DNA from: JAHEZL01 sp964406465 | GTDB lineage: Bacteria > Bacteroidota > Bacteroidia > Flavobacteriales_C > GCA-002722245 | Length of the DNA stretch: 64,000 nt | NCBI GenBank assembly: GCA_964406465.1 | Contig: CAYORT010000007.1 | Coordinates: 1 to 64,000 of the forward strand | Direction: 5' to 3' | Shown: in pieces, positions 15,326-25,173 of the stretch | Layout: every line of letters begins with the position of its first letter | How positions within the stretch are numbered: the stretch's first letter is position 1 | Notes under the pieces: model-generated | Database searches by the model: none | What the model was told of the DNA's origin: nothing | Seen by the model: the letters and a program-made list of their open reading frames with translations, nothing else | Program-made: the position numbers and the translations under genes

Positions 15326-18140
15326 GCACTATTAATTTTTTGCTCAACTTATTGCAGCGGTATATATAAATGCCACTGGGCAAGTCAATAATGGTTTGCT
15401 CATTTCTTAAAAGTGTCTTCTCAAGAATCAACTTGCCTTCGCTACTGAACAATTGTATTTTTTGGGTTTGCTCGCCATTAATAAGATGCAACTGATTGTT
15501 TTCAATTCTAACTACTAGAGCGCTATTGTTTATTTCATTCACGGCAATTTCAGAAAACGAGCTTTCACCATCAAAATCTACACTTTTAATTCTGTAATAA
15601 GATGCGAAATTTTGATCGATTGGGAAAAGATAGAAGTTAGTGTTGTTGCAGTTTCCGCAAGCCTTCACACTGCCAAGGGTATAGTAAATAATTCCATCTT
15701 GCGAAATTTGGACTTCAAAATAGTTTGTATTGATTTCTGATGCGGTGGACCATTCAATAAAATGGTCATCATTGATCTTAACATCTAACCATTGCACTGG
15801 CAGAGGATCTTCAGGAATATTTTTGAAAGTCCAACTTGAAAACGATTTAATGTTATCGACACGAAAGCGATAAGCTATGGTGTCTTTCTCACCATTTATT
15901 TTGTGCCAATTCACTTCATCTTCCGATTTATATAGAGCCAAATTTCGATTGTCGTTACTTCCCAGCTCATGAGGCAGATAGTTAAATATTACCGATTCAT
16001 TTAAATTTTCATTGACAAGAGGATGAATTTCATAAATACGATTGATGGTACTTTTGCCTTCGATGACTACAGCTGTGTGTTTTCTAACAAAGTTGCATTG
16101 GCCCCAGTTTAGGGAGGGGTGAATGATGAGTCCGATACCATTTACTGTATCACTAACGCCTCCAATAATAGTTTTTGTTACTAAGATTTCTCCACCATTT
16201 CCATGGATATAATGCGATTTATTTTCATTGATTATTTTGCCGTTATTGAGCAAAATAAGTTGCTTGTTGGAGATGTTTAGTTTCCCGCCAATAAAGGTAA
16301 TATCGCCTTGTACTTTTGTATTGCTGTTTAATTTTATTGTTGCAGAAGACTTGTTGATGTCTATCTTATTGAAGGTGTTGTTTCCCTCTATAACTTGATT
16401 TTTCGTTGAATCGGAAAAAATAATTTTACACGAGTTACAAATAAAATTGCCTTGATTTATCCAATTGCCATTTACACTAAGAGCAGTGGCCACTTTAAAT
16501 AGCAGTTCACCGCCATTTAGATTTAGTAAGTGATTTACTTTTCTGCTTTGTAGGGTGGAAGTGAAGTGAATTTTATCCTTATTGATGAGGGAGTCGGTGA
16601 TGTAAACGGTTTCATTTCCAATTTCTAAAGTGCTTTTTTGGTTGTACAAAGTTTTGCATTGTAGAATGTTGCTGTTTCCTCTTACAAGAGCTTTTCCAGT
16701 ATTTTTATTAATGATTAGTTTGTTGTACATTCCAATCTTTATGAATTGATTCTGCGTTCCATTGTAAATTACTTGTCCTTCTCCAGGAAAGAGCAAACCG
16801 TAATTATTGCCATTGCCCTTTAATTGAAAAATGCCTTTTTGCATATCAAGGTTTCCTATTCCATTCCAATCTCCATTGCACTGAATATCACAATTAGCAC
16901 ATTTCAATCTTACCGAACTTTCTGCAATCCATAAATTTCCTCTAACGCGCAAGCTATCGTGTTCAATGGTTTTAATGCTTTCGTTCACAGCACCATCATC
17001 AATCGATAAATTGCCATATGAAATTTCGGAATTGATGAGTTGATTTTCTTTTGACTGATACAAGACTGTGGAGAATTGATGAAGTTTTAGTGTTTTAAAA
17101 TTTATTGGAAATCCTGCAGAAGAGATATTGTCGTTGTTTCCAATGGCAAGTGTTGAAGTGGAATCAATGATTAATTGTGCATTATTATTGCCATTTATTT
17201 GGTGCGTGTGTTCCACTAAAATAGCACTGTCTAAAAGTTCAAGATGTTGATTAACATCAAGATTGCTTGTGAGATTTTTTCTGCCATTTTTAAGTATTAG
17301 ATTTTCATATTTCCCATTCGATGGTTGGTAGATGTTTTGTTCATTTGTATCTGCGTAGATCACGGTGTTGTGTGGTTCTGAGGTGATGAATTGACCCGAA
17401 TGAAAGGCGAATTCGGAGGTGCACAACTCCAGTACGTTTTTATTGTCGATTGTAGGATTTCCCTCTAATGATATCAAAATTTTCAAATTGCCATAATTTG
17501 TCAATTTACTGTTTGAAGGGGCCTCAATTCTAGTAATTGCAATAGGTGAAGTGCCTGTGAATTTCGTATCATTCATGAAGTGATATGTGCATCCTGTATT
17601 TTTGCAGGAAATAAAGATTCCATTATTTTCTATATTGCCCGATATTACTGGGTCTCCATTGTTGTTGTTTTGCCATTTTCCTGTTGACGTGATTGTAATG
17701 TTTTCAAATTCTTTTAGATTGCTTTCTGAGTTTAAAATACATTCACCTGATATGAAGCAGTGACCTTTCGATTGAATATTTACGTTGTTTATGGTGAGCT
17801 GATTATTAATGCTCATCATTGAATCAATACATAAACTTCCCGAGAAAAAATTGCTGCTCATTTGGCTTTTGGCAGAGCAAACAAATGTTTTAACTTTTAG
17901 TGAGGATGCATTGGCAAATTTGATGTTTCCTTTGGTTTCTAAATAGCACACTTCAATCGAATCTCTATTTACAGTTACTTCATGATTTAAGCCAATAATT
18001 ATTGAGTCGGTTCTTTGCGGAATTGTCGCATTTTTCCAAGTGTTAGGGTTATTCCAATTGCCCGATTGAACGCTTTCAATTTTATTGGCGATCAAAATAT
18101 TGCATGCCGCTAGAAGCAGCAAGAGAAGTGAATTACGCAT
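15318..18140 (-). CDS. Large T9SS type A cargo protein
   Basis: 940-residue secreted protein. A signal peptide (MRNSLLLLLLAACNILIANK) precedes a G8-like start (QSGNWNNPNTWKNATIPQRTDSIIIG) and a long repetitive stretch of parallel-beta-helix character, rich in N, G and short hydrophobic strands. Near residue 760 comes the fibronectin-like linker PVQWLDVKINDDHFIEWSTASEINTNYFEVQIS, then a T9SS type A C-terminal domain (IQLFSSEGKLILEKTLL ... LPSGIYIYR ... KKLIVLN). It is expected to cross the outer membrane by T9SS and be attached to the surface or released. Cys pairs (CSAKSQ, CANCDIQCNG, CNSCK, CGNCN) may form disulfides. Confidence 0.85.
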   Translation of the reverse strand: MRNSLLLLLLAACNILIANKIESVQSGNWNNPNTWKNATIPQRTDSIIIGLNHEVTVNRDSIEVCYLETKGNIKFANASSLKVKTFVCSAKSQMSSNFFSGSLCIDSMMSINNQLTINNVNIQSKGHCFISGECILNSESNLKEFENITITSTGKWQNNNNGDPVISGNIENNGIFISCKNTGCTYHFMNDTKFTGTSPIAITRIEAPSNSKLTNYGNLKILISLEGNPTIDNKNVLELCTSEFAFHSGQFITSEPHNTVIYADTNEQNIYQPSNGKYENLILKNGRKNLTSNLDVNQHLELLDSAILVEHTHQINGNNNAQLIIDSTSTLAIGNNDNISSAGFPINFKTLKLHQFSTVLYQSKENQLINSEISYGNLSIDDGAVNESIKTIEHDSLRVRGNLWIAESSVRLKCANCDIQCNGDWNGIGNLDMQKGIFQLKGNGNNYGLLFPGEGQVIYNGTQNQFIKIGMYNKLIINKNTGKALVRGNSNILQCKTLYNQKSTLEIGNETVYITDSLINKDKIHFTSTLQSRKVNHLLNLNGGELLFKVATALSVNGNWINQGNFICNSCKIIFSDSTKNQVIEGNNTFNKIDINKSSATIKLNSNTKVQGDITFIGGKLNISNKQLILLNNGKIINENKSHYIHGNGGEILVTKTIIGGVSDTVNGIGLIIHPSLNWGQCNFVRKHTAVVIEGKSTINRIYEIHPLVNENLNESVIFNYLPHELGSNDNRNLALYKSEDEVNWHKINGEKDTIAYRFRVDNIKSFSSWTFKNIPEDPLPVQWLDVKINDDHFIEWSTASEINTNYFEVQISQDGIIYYTLGSVKACGNCNNTNFYLFPIDQNFASYYRIKSVDFDGESSFSEIAVNEINNSALVVRIENNQLHLINGEQTQKIQLFSSEGKLILEKTLLRNEQTIIDLPSGIYIYRCNKLSKKLIVLN

Positions 18141-18159
18141 TTTAGTTTAGTTAGGAGCG

Positions 18160-18167
18160 CAAACTTA
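18160..18167 (-). promoter_or_regulatory. -7 element upstream of the large T9SS cargo gene
   Basis: On the minus strand TAAGTTTG matches TAnnTTTG; the ATG (18140) follows after about 20 bases. A TTTG at the expected -33 distance is not obvious (a TTG occurs about 25 bases upstream). Confidence 0.42.
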
Positions 18168-18288
18168 AATATTGTGAAGAATTAGTAATTCACAACTTAT
18201 TAAAAGCTATTTATAATTCACTGTAAAATTGTGATATGAAAAGCTGAAACCCTTTATTACTATTGCGAAAACGACGCAAGTAAATTTG

Positions 18289-19764
18289 CTATTGTTTGAT
18301 AAAGGAAATTGAACTTTTATTGTTGTTAGGATCAATTAGTACAATGTGGAATTGAGAGTTGTTGTATTCATGTAAAGACAACGCAAACTTGTTTTCACCG
18401 ATGTGCGCCGGAATTATCGCGTTGTATAGTAGTTTGCCATCTTGATTAATAATGTTGAGTAAATAAATTCCTCCTTTAGAAGAGTTAAAATATAATGTGG
18501 TATTTCCTGGGGAAGGATTAGGATACAACTGTGTAATTGAATTTTCTTCAGTGTTAAAATTTATTGAAATTATTGATGATAAATCACTTTGACCATCCTT
18601 GTCTACTTCCTTCAATTGATAATAGTTAATTCCTGGTGAGGGATTTTCATGGGTTGTGAAATACAGCTGAGGGGTGTTGCTATTGCCTGCAGCAGGCTGA
18701 GATGTAAATGTTTCAAATTGAATTCCGTTGATGGAATGCAATACTTCAAAATAATTACTGTTGATTTCAGTGGCAGTTTTCCAATGAAGTTGCACCTTGT
18801 TATCATTCTTCTCTGCATTAAAAAATAGTAGTTCTACAGGTAGTGGATTGAAAATTCCTGTTGTTGCTAAAGTCCAATAGTCTGTGCCACTCCAAGAAGT
18901 CCAGGCATTGCTTTCTAAGGTTCCAGCTGCAGTTGTTCCAGTAATGTTATTACCACCAGAGTTGGTCCAATCACCCGCGTTATAGTAGGCAGTGATGAGC
19001 GACGACAATTCGTTAACATCACTAATAGCATCCCATGATAAGGTAACTGTGCCATCTGCTGCACCCGCGGTTCGTGATAGTGTCCAATATTCCACTATCC
19101 CCAGATGATTCATGGTATTGTCGAAAGTTAAATCTGTATATGGAGCATCATGGTAGTGGCCGTACCACGTGGTTGCACTTGTTGCTGCCGGAGTAATGGC
19201 GCAAGGGCGGTACCGACTTCCATTTCCTACAGGGAAAGTGAAGGTAGAGGTAGAGGCTGTGGTTTTGTTCATCGGACCATTTACATGGTTTCCGTCGGCT
19301 GCCCCTGTGGCTGTTGCTGCTGCTGTTAAATTTAAAATGTTTACTGCTGTGGTTACCAAATCGCCACTTGTGAAGTTTAAATTGTTGGTTACAGTGGCTG
19401 CGCGTGTTAGTGTTACATCACCACTGGTATTACTTATTTTTAAATTGTAAAGATTGTCACCACCAAAATCGGCATTTTGCGCTGCCGCACCCGTAAAACT
19501 TATGGTACCCAAACCGGCAGTTAATATGCCGCTTGTGCTGTTGGTAAAATCACCTTCTACTTCTAGAAGGCTCGATGAACCTGCGCTGAATTGCAAGGTG
19601 GCTCCCGTTTCGTTGGTTACATTGCCATCGCAGTGCAACGTGAAGTTTGAACCAATGAAAAGAGTGCTTGTAGTTCCTAAATTCGTTAAGTGAGATTGCG
19701 CAAACGAAGCACTGAATTGCAGAAGCAGGGCGAAGAAGTAATATTTTTTTAAATCAATTGCCAT
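18289..19764 (-). CDS. T9SS type A cargo protein
   Basis: 491 residues from ATG 19764 (one TTG codon upstream is also in frame). Signal peptide MAIDLKKYYFFALLLQFSASFAQ; then a low-complexity, Thr/Ala/Gly-rich beta region (NLTAAATATGAADGNHVNGP), the PLPVELLFFNAEKNDNKVQLHWKTATEINSNYFEVLHS linker typical of T9SS cargo, and the type A sorting domain (ITQLYPNPSPGNTTLYFNSSKGGIYLLNIINQDGKLLYN). It starts 11 bases after the S74-domain gene, so the two are likely one operon. Ligand or enzymatic role unknown; an adhesin is plausible. Confidence 0.86.
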   Translation of the reverse strand: MAIDLKKYYFFALLLQFSASFAQSHLTNLGTTSTLFIGSNFTLHCDGNVTNETGATLQFSAGSSSLLEVEGDFTNSTSGILTAGLGTISFTGAAAQNADFGGDNLYNLKISNTSGDVTLTRAATVTNNLNFTSGDLVTTAVNILNLTAAATATGAADGNHVNGPMNKTTASTSTFTFPVGNGSRYRPCAITPAATSATTWYGHYHDAPYTDLTFDNTMNHLGIVEYWTLSRTAGAADGTVTLSWDAISDVNELSSLITAYYNAGDWTNSGGNNITGTTAAGTLESNAWTSWSGTDYWTLATTGIFNPLPVELLFFNAEKNDNKVQLHWKTATEINSNYFEVLHSINGIQFETFTSQPAAGNSNTPQLYFTTHENPSPGINYYQLKEVDKDGQSDLSSIISINFNTEENSITQLYPNPSPGNTTLYFNSSKGGIYLLNIINQDGKLLYNAIIPAHIGENKFALSLHEYNNSQFHIVLIDPNNNKSSISFIKQ

Positions 19765-19775
19765 CAAAAAAATAT

Positions 19776-20792
19776 TTATCTGTTGTTAGAAGAAGCACTA
19801 AATTGAAGCTGATTTCTTTTAAGTTGATCAAGTGATGCTTGAAACTCGAGCAACATTTTTTTCTGATTCTCTAATTCCAATTGTTGCATTTTAATCATTT
19901 GCTGTTGCTCCTTAATAGCTTCAAGTAGGATGGGCGTTAATTTAGAATAGTCCACAGATTTATAGCCATCGGTATCGGTGAAGACCAAATGAGGATAAAT
20001 TTTCTTTACTTCTTGAGCGATCACTCCAATTTGTAAACTATCGGTAAAATTCTTTTGCGGAAATTCATCGGTGCGCCAATGGTAGGTGACGCCATTTAGT
20101 TTCATCAAATTTGTTAAAGAATTGTTTAGTGGTTTAATATCCTTTTTATATCTGAAATCAGAACAAGCGGTAATAGCGCCAGTTACTAATGCGTTAGTTG
20201 TTCTTACAGTCGCTGAAGAAGCAATATCACCAACGACATGTAAAGTGTATTGCGGACTAGAACATCCTATACCAATATTCCCTGTAGCGTCTTCAATGAA
20301 AAGGGTGGCTGTACCAGCGCCTTCATCTCTAAAATACAAGCTGCCCCCGTGATAGTCTAAGTAGGTACTTGTTGCGTCATTGTATAGCCTAAGCTGTGCA
20401 GCACTATTGTTTAAAGTCCCTCTAACATAAATGTTTTGATAAGCTTCTGTATTTCCATTAATCGTTAATGTTGAGGAGGGAGAACTGGTTCCAATTCCAA
20501 CTTGTTGTGTAGCATCAATAGTAATAGCCGTATTGGTTTCTAAAGCCGAACTACCAATTTTAAATTTGTCGCCATCACTGTTGTCAATTCCAATGGAAAA
20601 TGTCGTGGCACTTGAAATTTGAAAATTGATTTTAGGATCTCCTGCTCCTGTATTATTAATGTCAACCGCCGTAGCCGAAGCATTACTAGATTCAATATCT
20701 AAAATTTGAGATGGAGCCGTGGTGCCAATGCCTACTTGAGCGCTGCTGATGACTGAAATGGAGCACAAAAGGACTGTAAATAATCTACGCAT
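19776..20792 (-). CDS. Secreted tail-fibre-like protein with S74 chaperone domain
   Basis: 338 residues. Signal peptide MRRLFTVLLCSISVISSAQ; then GIGTTAPSQILDIESS-type repeats (VGIGT..SP.. occurs at least three times), which form phage-fibre-like beta stretches, and a C-terminal intramolecular chaperone (peptidase S74) domain, ACSDFRYKKDIKPLNNSLTNLMKLNGVTYHWR ... GVIAQEVKKIYPHLV ... VDYSKLTPILLEAIKEQQ, ending in a coiled coil. In phages this domain trimerises the fibre and then cuts itself off at the Ser of SD. Chromosomal copies in Bacteroidota are exported; this one is paired with a T9SS cargo gene. Confidence 0.88.
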   Translation of the reverse strand: MRRLFTVLLCSISVISSAQVGIGTTAPSQILDIESSNASATAVDINNTGAGDPKINFQISSATTFSIGIDNSDGDKFKIGSSALETNTAITIDATQQVGIGTSSPSSTLTINGNTEAYQNIYVRGTLNNSAAQLRLYNDATSTYLDYHGGSLYFRDEGAGTATLFIEDATGNIGIGCSSPQYTLHVVGDIASSATVRTTNALVTGAITACSDFRYKKDIKPLNNSLTNLMKLNGVTYHWRTDEFPQKNFTDSLQIGVIAQEVKKIYPHLVFTDTDGYKSVDYSKLTPILLEAIKEQQQMIKMQQLELENQKKMLLEFQASLDQLKRNQLQFSASSNNR

Positions 20793-20859
20793 AAGCTAAA
20801 AATTAGAAATTTTGGGAGAACTGAGATACGTAGGTTAAACATACTATGTTACAAATAAT

Positions 20860-21543
20860 TTAAGGCTGACTCAAATTATTTAAATTTCCTTTCGCCAATT
20901 GAAAATCGGGCTCAATTGCTAAAGCCTTTTCAAATAGGAATTTAGCTTTTGATTTTTCATTATGATTCATCAGAATAAAACCTGCCATGTTATATGCTGC
21001 CGCTTGTAATGAAACACTTTGCTGAGTGCTTTTCTTTTGCTCGTTTTGAAAAGTGATGTTGATACTTCTATTCAAAGTGGTGGTGTCGTTGATGATAAGT
21101 TGTAATTCATTCAATGACTCTTGATAGCGCTGTTTCTCAAACAATAAAGTTGCCTTTTGGTATTTGTTGTAGGCATCGGGGTAAAGAGAATCGAGTTTAT
21201 TGTACGCCAACAGTGCGCCTGTGCTATTGCTTTCTTTCTGGTAGCAAACAGCTAGCATTTGCCAGCTTTTTCTATGTTTATTGTTTTTCTCTAGTGCGAT
21301 GTAGCAGGTGTTGATGCATAGAGGAAATTGTTCGGTATCGAAGTAAAGTTCGGCCAATTTGAAAATCTTGTTCACATTATTGGGATCCTTGCCAACGATA
21401 TGATATTGAATGTCGATGGCAGCGGCGTAATCACCAATTTTCATCGCCAATTCGAAAGCTATAGAGTCGGGGTTGGCTTGCTTTTTTTGAGCTGATACTA
21501 TTCCAAAAGAAAAGATAAATATGAATAAAATTAGGTGTCGCAT
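20860..21543 (-). CDS. Exported tetratricopeptide-repeat protein
   Basis: 227 residues with signal peptide MRHLILFIFIFSFGIVSAQ and about four TPR units (for example DPNNVNKIFKLAELYFDTEQFPLCINTCYIAL and HRKSWQMLAVCYQKESNSTGALLAYNKLDSLYP, and a last unit GFILMNHNEKSKAKFLFEKALAIEPDFQLAKGNL). It is probably a periplasmic scaffold. It begins 2 bases after the stop of the upstream 510-residue gene, so they form an operon. Confidence 0.78.
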   Translation of the reverse strand: MRHLILFIFIFSFGIVSAQKKQANPDSIAFELAMKIGDYAAAIDIQYHIVGKDPNNVNKIFKLAELYFDTEQFPLCINTCYIALEKNNKHRKSWQMLAVCYQKESNSTGALLAYNKLDSLYPDAYNKYQKATLLFEKQRYQESLNELQLIINDTTTLNRSINITFQNEQKKSTQQSVSLQAAAYNMAGFILMNHNEKSKAKFLFEKALAIEPDFQLAKGNLNNLSQP

Positions 21544-21545
21544 AG

Positions 21546-23078
21546 TTAGCGTTGGTTTTGTTCAAAGATAGTTTTTTCATGAATTTTTCCTTCTAGCCAG
21601 CTACTGGCGTCGAAGTATTTATACAACTTAAGTTGTTGCATATCAAATTGCCTACTCATCAAGAAATCTCGAAAATCGTAAAAATGACTTCTGGCGTGTT
21701 TCGCTTCCGATTTGATGAGTCGAAGTAAAAGCTGAATGATTTCAGAGTCGATTTCGTAGTACACATTTTCTTTGTCGAGCGATTTTAGCCACACTTTGGC
21801 TGTTGTCTTCACCGCTTCGTAATTCTTATTTTCATAAAGACAAAGCAAATACAAAATGTTTGAAATGTTGAAAATATCAGATTTAACGCCTGTTGATTTA
21901 TTGTTCAATATGTTTTCAAGTACTTTTTCTGCCTCCTTAAATTTGCCAGTAGCAAAGTAGGCGTAGGCTATATAGTAGATAAGTTCTTGTTGGAGCCCGA
22001 TATTAATTTGCGCCTTATATTTCTCTATGCCTTCAAAAATCTCCTTTTCAAATGGTATTATCTCTTTAAAACGGTTGTGAAACTTCAAGTTTTCTAGTTT
22101 AGCCAAGAAGTAATAAACAAATAGATTTGATTGGTGTTCGGGTGCAAATTCTTCTTGAGCCAAATATAATTTATTCAATTGAGCAAGCAGCTTGTCGCAC
22201 AATTCTCTTTTATTGGTTTCTTCGGCTAGCTCAGCGGTGAATTGTAAGGTAAAGAGATAGTCGGAAAACATTTCTTGCATGAAAACATCTACATTTTCAA
22301 ACAGTTTGAGCCTTTTTTCAAAGAAGGGAAGGGCCTTGTCTTTTTGAAAAAGCAATTTGTGATACATCCCCCATATATAGTAATAGTTAAGTCGCGCGCG
22401 CAGCGACAATATTTTTTGTTCAGATGAAAGCAGCTCATTCTTCATGAGTTCTTCTAAGTAGAATAAGTCTTTTTTCTGCTGAAATTGAGCGCCTTCAAAA
22501 TGCAATCGGGCAATGGGCAATAAAAGTGTATCGTATTCTTTAATGTTTTCTATTATGTTCAAAACGTTTTTAGTCTCATCCATCAACACCTTAATTCTTT
22601 CCTTATATGACTTTAAGCTTTTAAAGGCCATTGCTGATACCAATAGCTTTTGCTCCATGTTGATCAACTGAAGCAAAGTCTCAAATTGTTCGTTTTGTTC
22701 GGCTTTCTTTTTGGTTTGGTCTATGAGTTTATGGCCTTGTTTGTATAAGCCTTTTCTAAATAAAATATCGATTTCATTCAGTTTGCTTCTGGTGAACATG
22801 CGCGAACTTTTTTCGGCATAAAGAGCGGCCAGGCTTTTCAATATGCTGCTGTAAAGCACATTTTTAATTACAAAGTATTCTTTTACATCTTTGAGCTCTT
22901 TCATCACCTTCTCTTCGTCGTAGGTCTTTGATTTCTCAAGAATATCGAAAAGTCTCAAATACTGATTTTCCTCTGAGTTCTTCATTACAAAGGAAGCATG
23001 CAGCTTATAGTAGCGCTTTTCCCCCTTGGTAAGCGATTGAATTAACTCGTGTAATTTTGATGACGATTTGCGCGGCAT
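21546..23078 (-). CDS. Conserved hypothetical helical-repeat protein
   Basis: 510 residues from ATG 23078; 12 upstream codons are in frame but lie over the promoter. The N-terminus (MPRKSSSKLHELIQSLTKGEKRYYKLHASF) is of a type often seen in Bacteroidota hypothetical proteins, and the rest is all-helical with degenerate TPR-like pairs (KFKEAEKVLENILNNKS, IFNISNILYLLCLYENKNYEAVKTTAKVWL). No signal peptide or membrane helix, so cytoplasmic. Function unknown. On the minus strand TACCTTTA lies 5 bases before the ATG with TTG 20 bases further up, so the transcript may be leaderless. Confidence 0.7.
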   Translation of the reverse strand: MPRKSSSKLHELIQSLTKGEKRYYKLHASFVMKNSEENQYLRLFDILEKSKTYDEEKVMKELKDVKEYFVIKNVLYSSILKSLAALYAEKSSRMFTRSKLNEIDILFRKGLYKQGHKLIDQTKKKAEQNEQFETLLQLINMEQKLLVSAMAFKSLKSYKERIKVLMDETKNVLNIIENIKEYDTLLLPIARLHFEGAQFQQKKDLFYLEELMKNELLSSEQKILSLRARLNYYYIWGMYHKLLFQKDKALPFFEKRLKLFENVDVFMQEMFSDYLFTLQFTAELAEETNKRELCDKLLAQLNKLYLAQEEFAPEHQSNLFVYYFLAKLENLKFHNRFKEIIPFEKEIFEGIEKYKAQINIGLQQELIYYIAYAYFATGKFKEAEKVLENILNNKSTGVKSDIFNISNILYLLCLYENKNYEAVKTTAKVWLKSLDKENVYYEIDSEIIQLLLRLIKSEAKHARSHFYDFRDFLMSRQFDMQQLKLYKYFDASSWLEGKIHEKTIFEQNQR

Positions 23079-23155
23079 GTGGCTAAAGGTAGAAGGTTTT
23101 GCGTATTTTTGCAATGAATAGGCGAAAGCAAGGGCTGAAAATATTTTATTAAAGT

Positions 23156-23186
23156 TTTGATGTTTAAAAAAAATATCTCATCTTTG
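23156..23186 (+). promoter_or_regulatory. rpmB promoter with TTTGCCGTCC start region
   Basis: TTTG at 23156-23159, 19 bases, then CATCTTTG at 23179-23186 (TAnnTTTG with one change). The bases from 23183 to 23199 (TTTGCCGTCCTTAAAAA) are identical to those in front of rpmG at 29183-29199. Confidence 0.65.
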
Positions 23187-23207
23187 CCGTCCTTAAAAAA
23201 TTGAGTC

Positions 23208-23447
23208 ATGTCAAAAGTTTGTCAAATTACAGGAAAGAAAGTGATGTCAGGAAACAACGTTTCTCACGCACACAATAAGACTAGAAGAAAATTTTATCCG
23301 AATTTATTCGAGAAAAAATTCTTCGTTCCTGAAGATAAGTCTTGGGTTGTATTGAAAGTTTCTTCAGCTGGTTTGAAGTTAATCGATAAGAAAGGAATTA
23401 CCGTTGCGATGAAAGAGGCGAAAGAAAACGGTTTCTTGAAAAAATAA
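23208..23447 (+). CDS. rpmB: 50S ribosomal protein L28
   Basis: 79-residue ribosomal protein L28: MSKVCQITGKKVMSGNNVSHAHNKTRRKFYPNL, then KKFFVPEDKSWVVLKVSSAGLKLIDKKGI. Length is normal for the family. It is monocistronic here: its own promoter upstream and a strong terminator at 23470-23504. In many bacteria rpmB and rpmG are adjacent; here they are 5.7 kb apart but share the same start region, which suggests common control. Confidence 0.96.
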   Translation: MSKVCQITGKKVMSGNNVSHAHNKTRRKFYPNLFEKKFFVPEDKSWVVLKVSSAGLKLIDKKGITVAMKEAKENGFLKK

Positions 23448-23469
23448 TTCATTCACAAGAATTTTAAGT

Positions 23470-23504
23470 ATTGTCCTGCCCCAACCGGCGGGACAATCTT
23501 TTTT
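23470..23504 (+). terminator. Intrinsic terminator after rpmB
   Basis: Stem ATTGTCCTGCC / GGCGGGACAAT (one T-G wobble), loop CCAACC, followed by CTTTTTT. It lies 22 bases after the rpmB stop. Confidence 0.85.
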
Positions 23505-23516
23505 AAATCCTATCCA

Positions 23517-25151
23517 TTGAAAAAGGTTTTAATATTATTCTTCTTTCTTCCTCTACTTTCAAAAGCTCAATTTACTTTTGCCGATACTTTACGCGGCAGT
23601 TTGCGTGCCGAAAGAACATGTTTTGATGTTCGTTACTACCATCTTAATATCACTATTGATACCTTAACAAAAAGCATAAGCGGCTACAACGAAATATTGT
23701 TTTCTGCGGTGGAAGATGTGGATAGAATTCAACTCGATTTGTTTGCCAATATGCAAATAGATTCCATCGTTTTTAGAAAATTCCATTTAGATTATAAAAG
23801 ACAATTTAATGCCGTTTTCATTGATTTTCCAGGCACCATCTTGCAAGGTAATCAAGAAAGCATAAAAGTGTATTATCATGGTTCACCGCAAATTGCCAAA
23901 AGGGCTCCTTGGGATGGCGGTTTTGTATGGACCAAAGACAAAACAGGTAAACCATGGATTACCGTGGCCTGCGAAATAGATGGTGCTAGTTTATGGTGGC
24001 CAAATAAAGATCATTTGAGCGATGAGCCCGATAGCGCTCGTATTACTTGTACAGTTCCCCATGGCTTGAAATGCATTTCAAATGGAGTTTTGGAGTGGCA
24101 AAATCAGAACACCTTCCAATGGAAAGTTTCTTATCCCATCAACAACTATAACATTACCCTCAATATTGGTGATTATGCGCATTTCGGGGAATATTACCTT
24201 TCAGGAAAAGACAGTATGTCTTGCGATTATTATGTAATGCCGTACAATCTCGAAAAGGCTAAGATGCAGTTTAAGCAAGTTAAGCCAATGCTTAAGGTGT
24301 ACGAAGAATTGTTTGGCCGTTATCCTTTTTGGAACGATGGATATGCCTTGGTAGAAACTCCTTATTTGGGTATGGAGCATCAAGGTGCAATTGCTTATGG
24401 TAATAGATATTTGCCGGGGTATCGCGGACAAGTTGATAGTTCTTTGTATAAACAGGGAATCGATTTCGATTACATCATCATTCACGAAAGTGCTCATGAA
24501 TACTGGGGAAACAATGTTAGTGTGAGTGATATAGCCGATTTGTGGATTCATGAAGGATTTGCTACTTATACCGAGGCTCTTTATGTGGAGAAGATGCATG
24601 GCCATCAAGCTTATATGGATTACATGCAGTTTTTAAAACAAGGTATCGATAACGATAAGCCAATTATTGGAACTTATGGGGTGAACAACGAAGGAAGTGG
24701 AGATATGTATCCAAAAGGTGCATGGATGCTACATACCATTAGAAATGTGGTGAATAATGATTCGCTGTTTTTTGTTTGTTTAAAGGGGATACAAAAGGCG
24801 TTTACGACGAAGACGGTGACGACTATGGATGTTGGACAGTACATGTCAAAACTGCTGAAGATTAATGTTTCAGTATACTTTAAACTATATCTTGAACGGA
24901 AGGAAATACCATCTTTTGAAATTTTGTATACCAAGAAAAGTTGCAAGTATATGTTATCACCTATTTTGACTTCTGAAACAAATAATTTCCCCATTCAATA
25001 TTCTGTAGATGGTGGAATTAGTTGGATTGATTATCCGCAACAAATCATTGGTGTTTCAGGATTAACACTCACCAAAAAACAATTCAAATCCCTTCGCTTC
25101 AACAACGATTTGTACTTATATGATGTGAAGATTTCCAAAAAGGTAAAATAA
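23517..25151 (+). CDS. M1 family zinc metallopeptidase (aminopeptidase-like)
   Basis: 544 residues; the start appears to be TTG at 23517, since it gives an immediate signal peptide (KKVLILFFFLPLLSKAQ) and no ATG is nearby. The N-terminal beta domain (RTCFDVRYYHLNITIDTLTKSISGYNEI) precedes the catalytic domain, with HESAHEYWGNN (His323, Glu324, His327) and the third zinc ligand Glu346 in WIHEGFAT, the HExxH-x18-E pattern of M1 peptidases. The substrate-binding GMEHQGA motif (YLGMEHQGAIAYG) is a G-x-M-E-N-type site with His in place of Asn. Probably periplasmic or exported, degrading peptides from the N-terminus. It is shorter than long M1 enzymes. Confidence 0.9.
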   Translation: MKKVLILFFFLPLLSKAQFTFADTLRGSLRAERTCFDVRYYHLNITIDTLTKSISGYNEILFSAVEDVDRIQLDLFANMQIDSIVFRKFHLDYKRQFNAVFIDFPGTILQGNQESIKVYYHGSPQIAKRAPWDGGFVWTKDKTGKPWITVACEIDGASLWWPNKDHLSDEPDSARITCTVPHGLKCISNGVLEWQNQNTFQWKVSYPINNYNITLNIGDYAHFGEYYLSGKDSMSCDYYVMPYNLEKAKMQFKQVKPMLKVYEELFGRYPFWNDGYALVETPYLGMEHQGAIAYGNRYLPGYRGQVDSSLYKQGIDFDYIIIHESAHEYWGNNVSVSDIADLWIHEGFATYTEALYVEKMHGHQAYMDYMQFLKQGIDNDKPIIGTYGVNNEGSGDMYPKGAWMLHTIRNVVNNDSLFFVCLKGIQKAFTTKTVTTMDVGQYMSKLLKINVSVYFKLYLERKEIPSFEILYTKKSCKYMLSPILTSETNNFPIQYSVDGGISWIDYPQQIIGVSGLTLTKKQFKSLRFNNDLYLYDVKISKKVK

Positions 25152-25173
25152 TAATTTTTTAAGAGCATACGTC

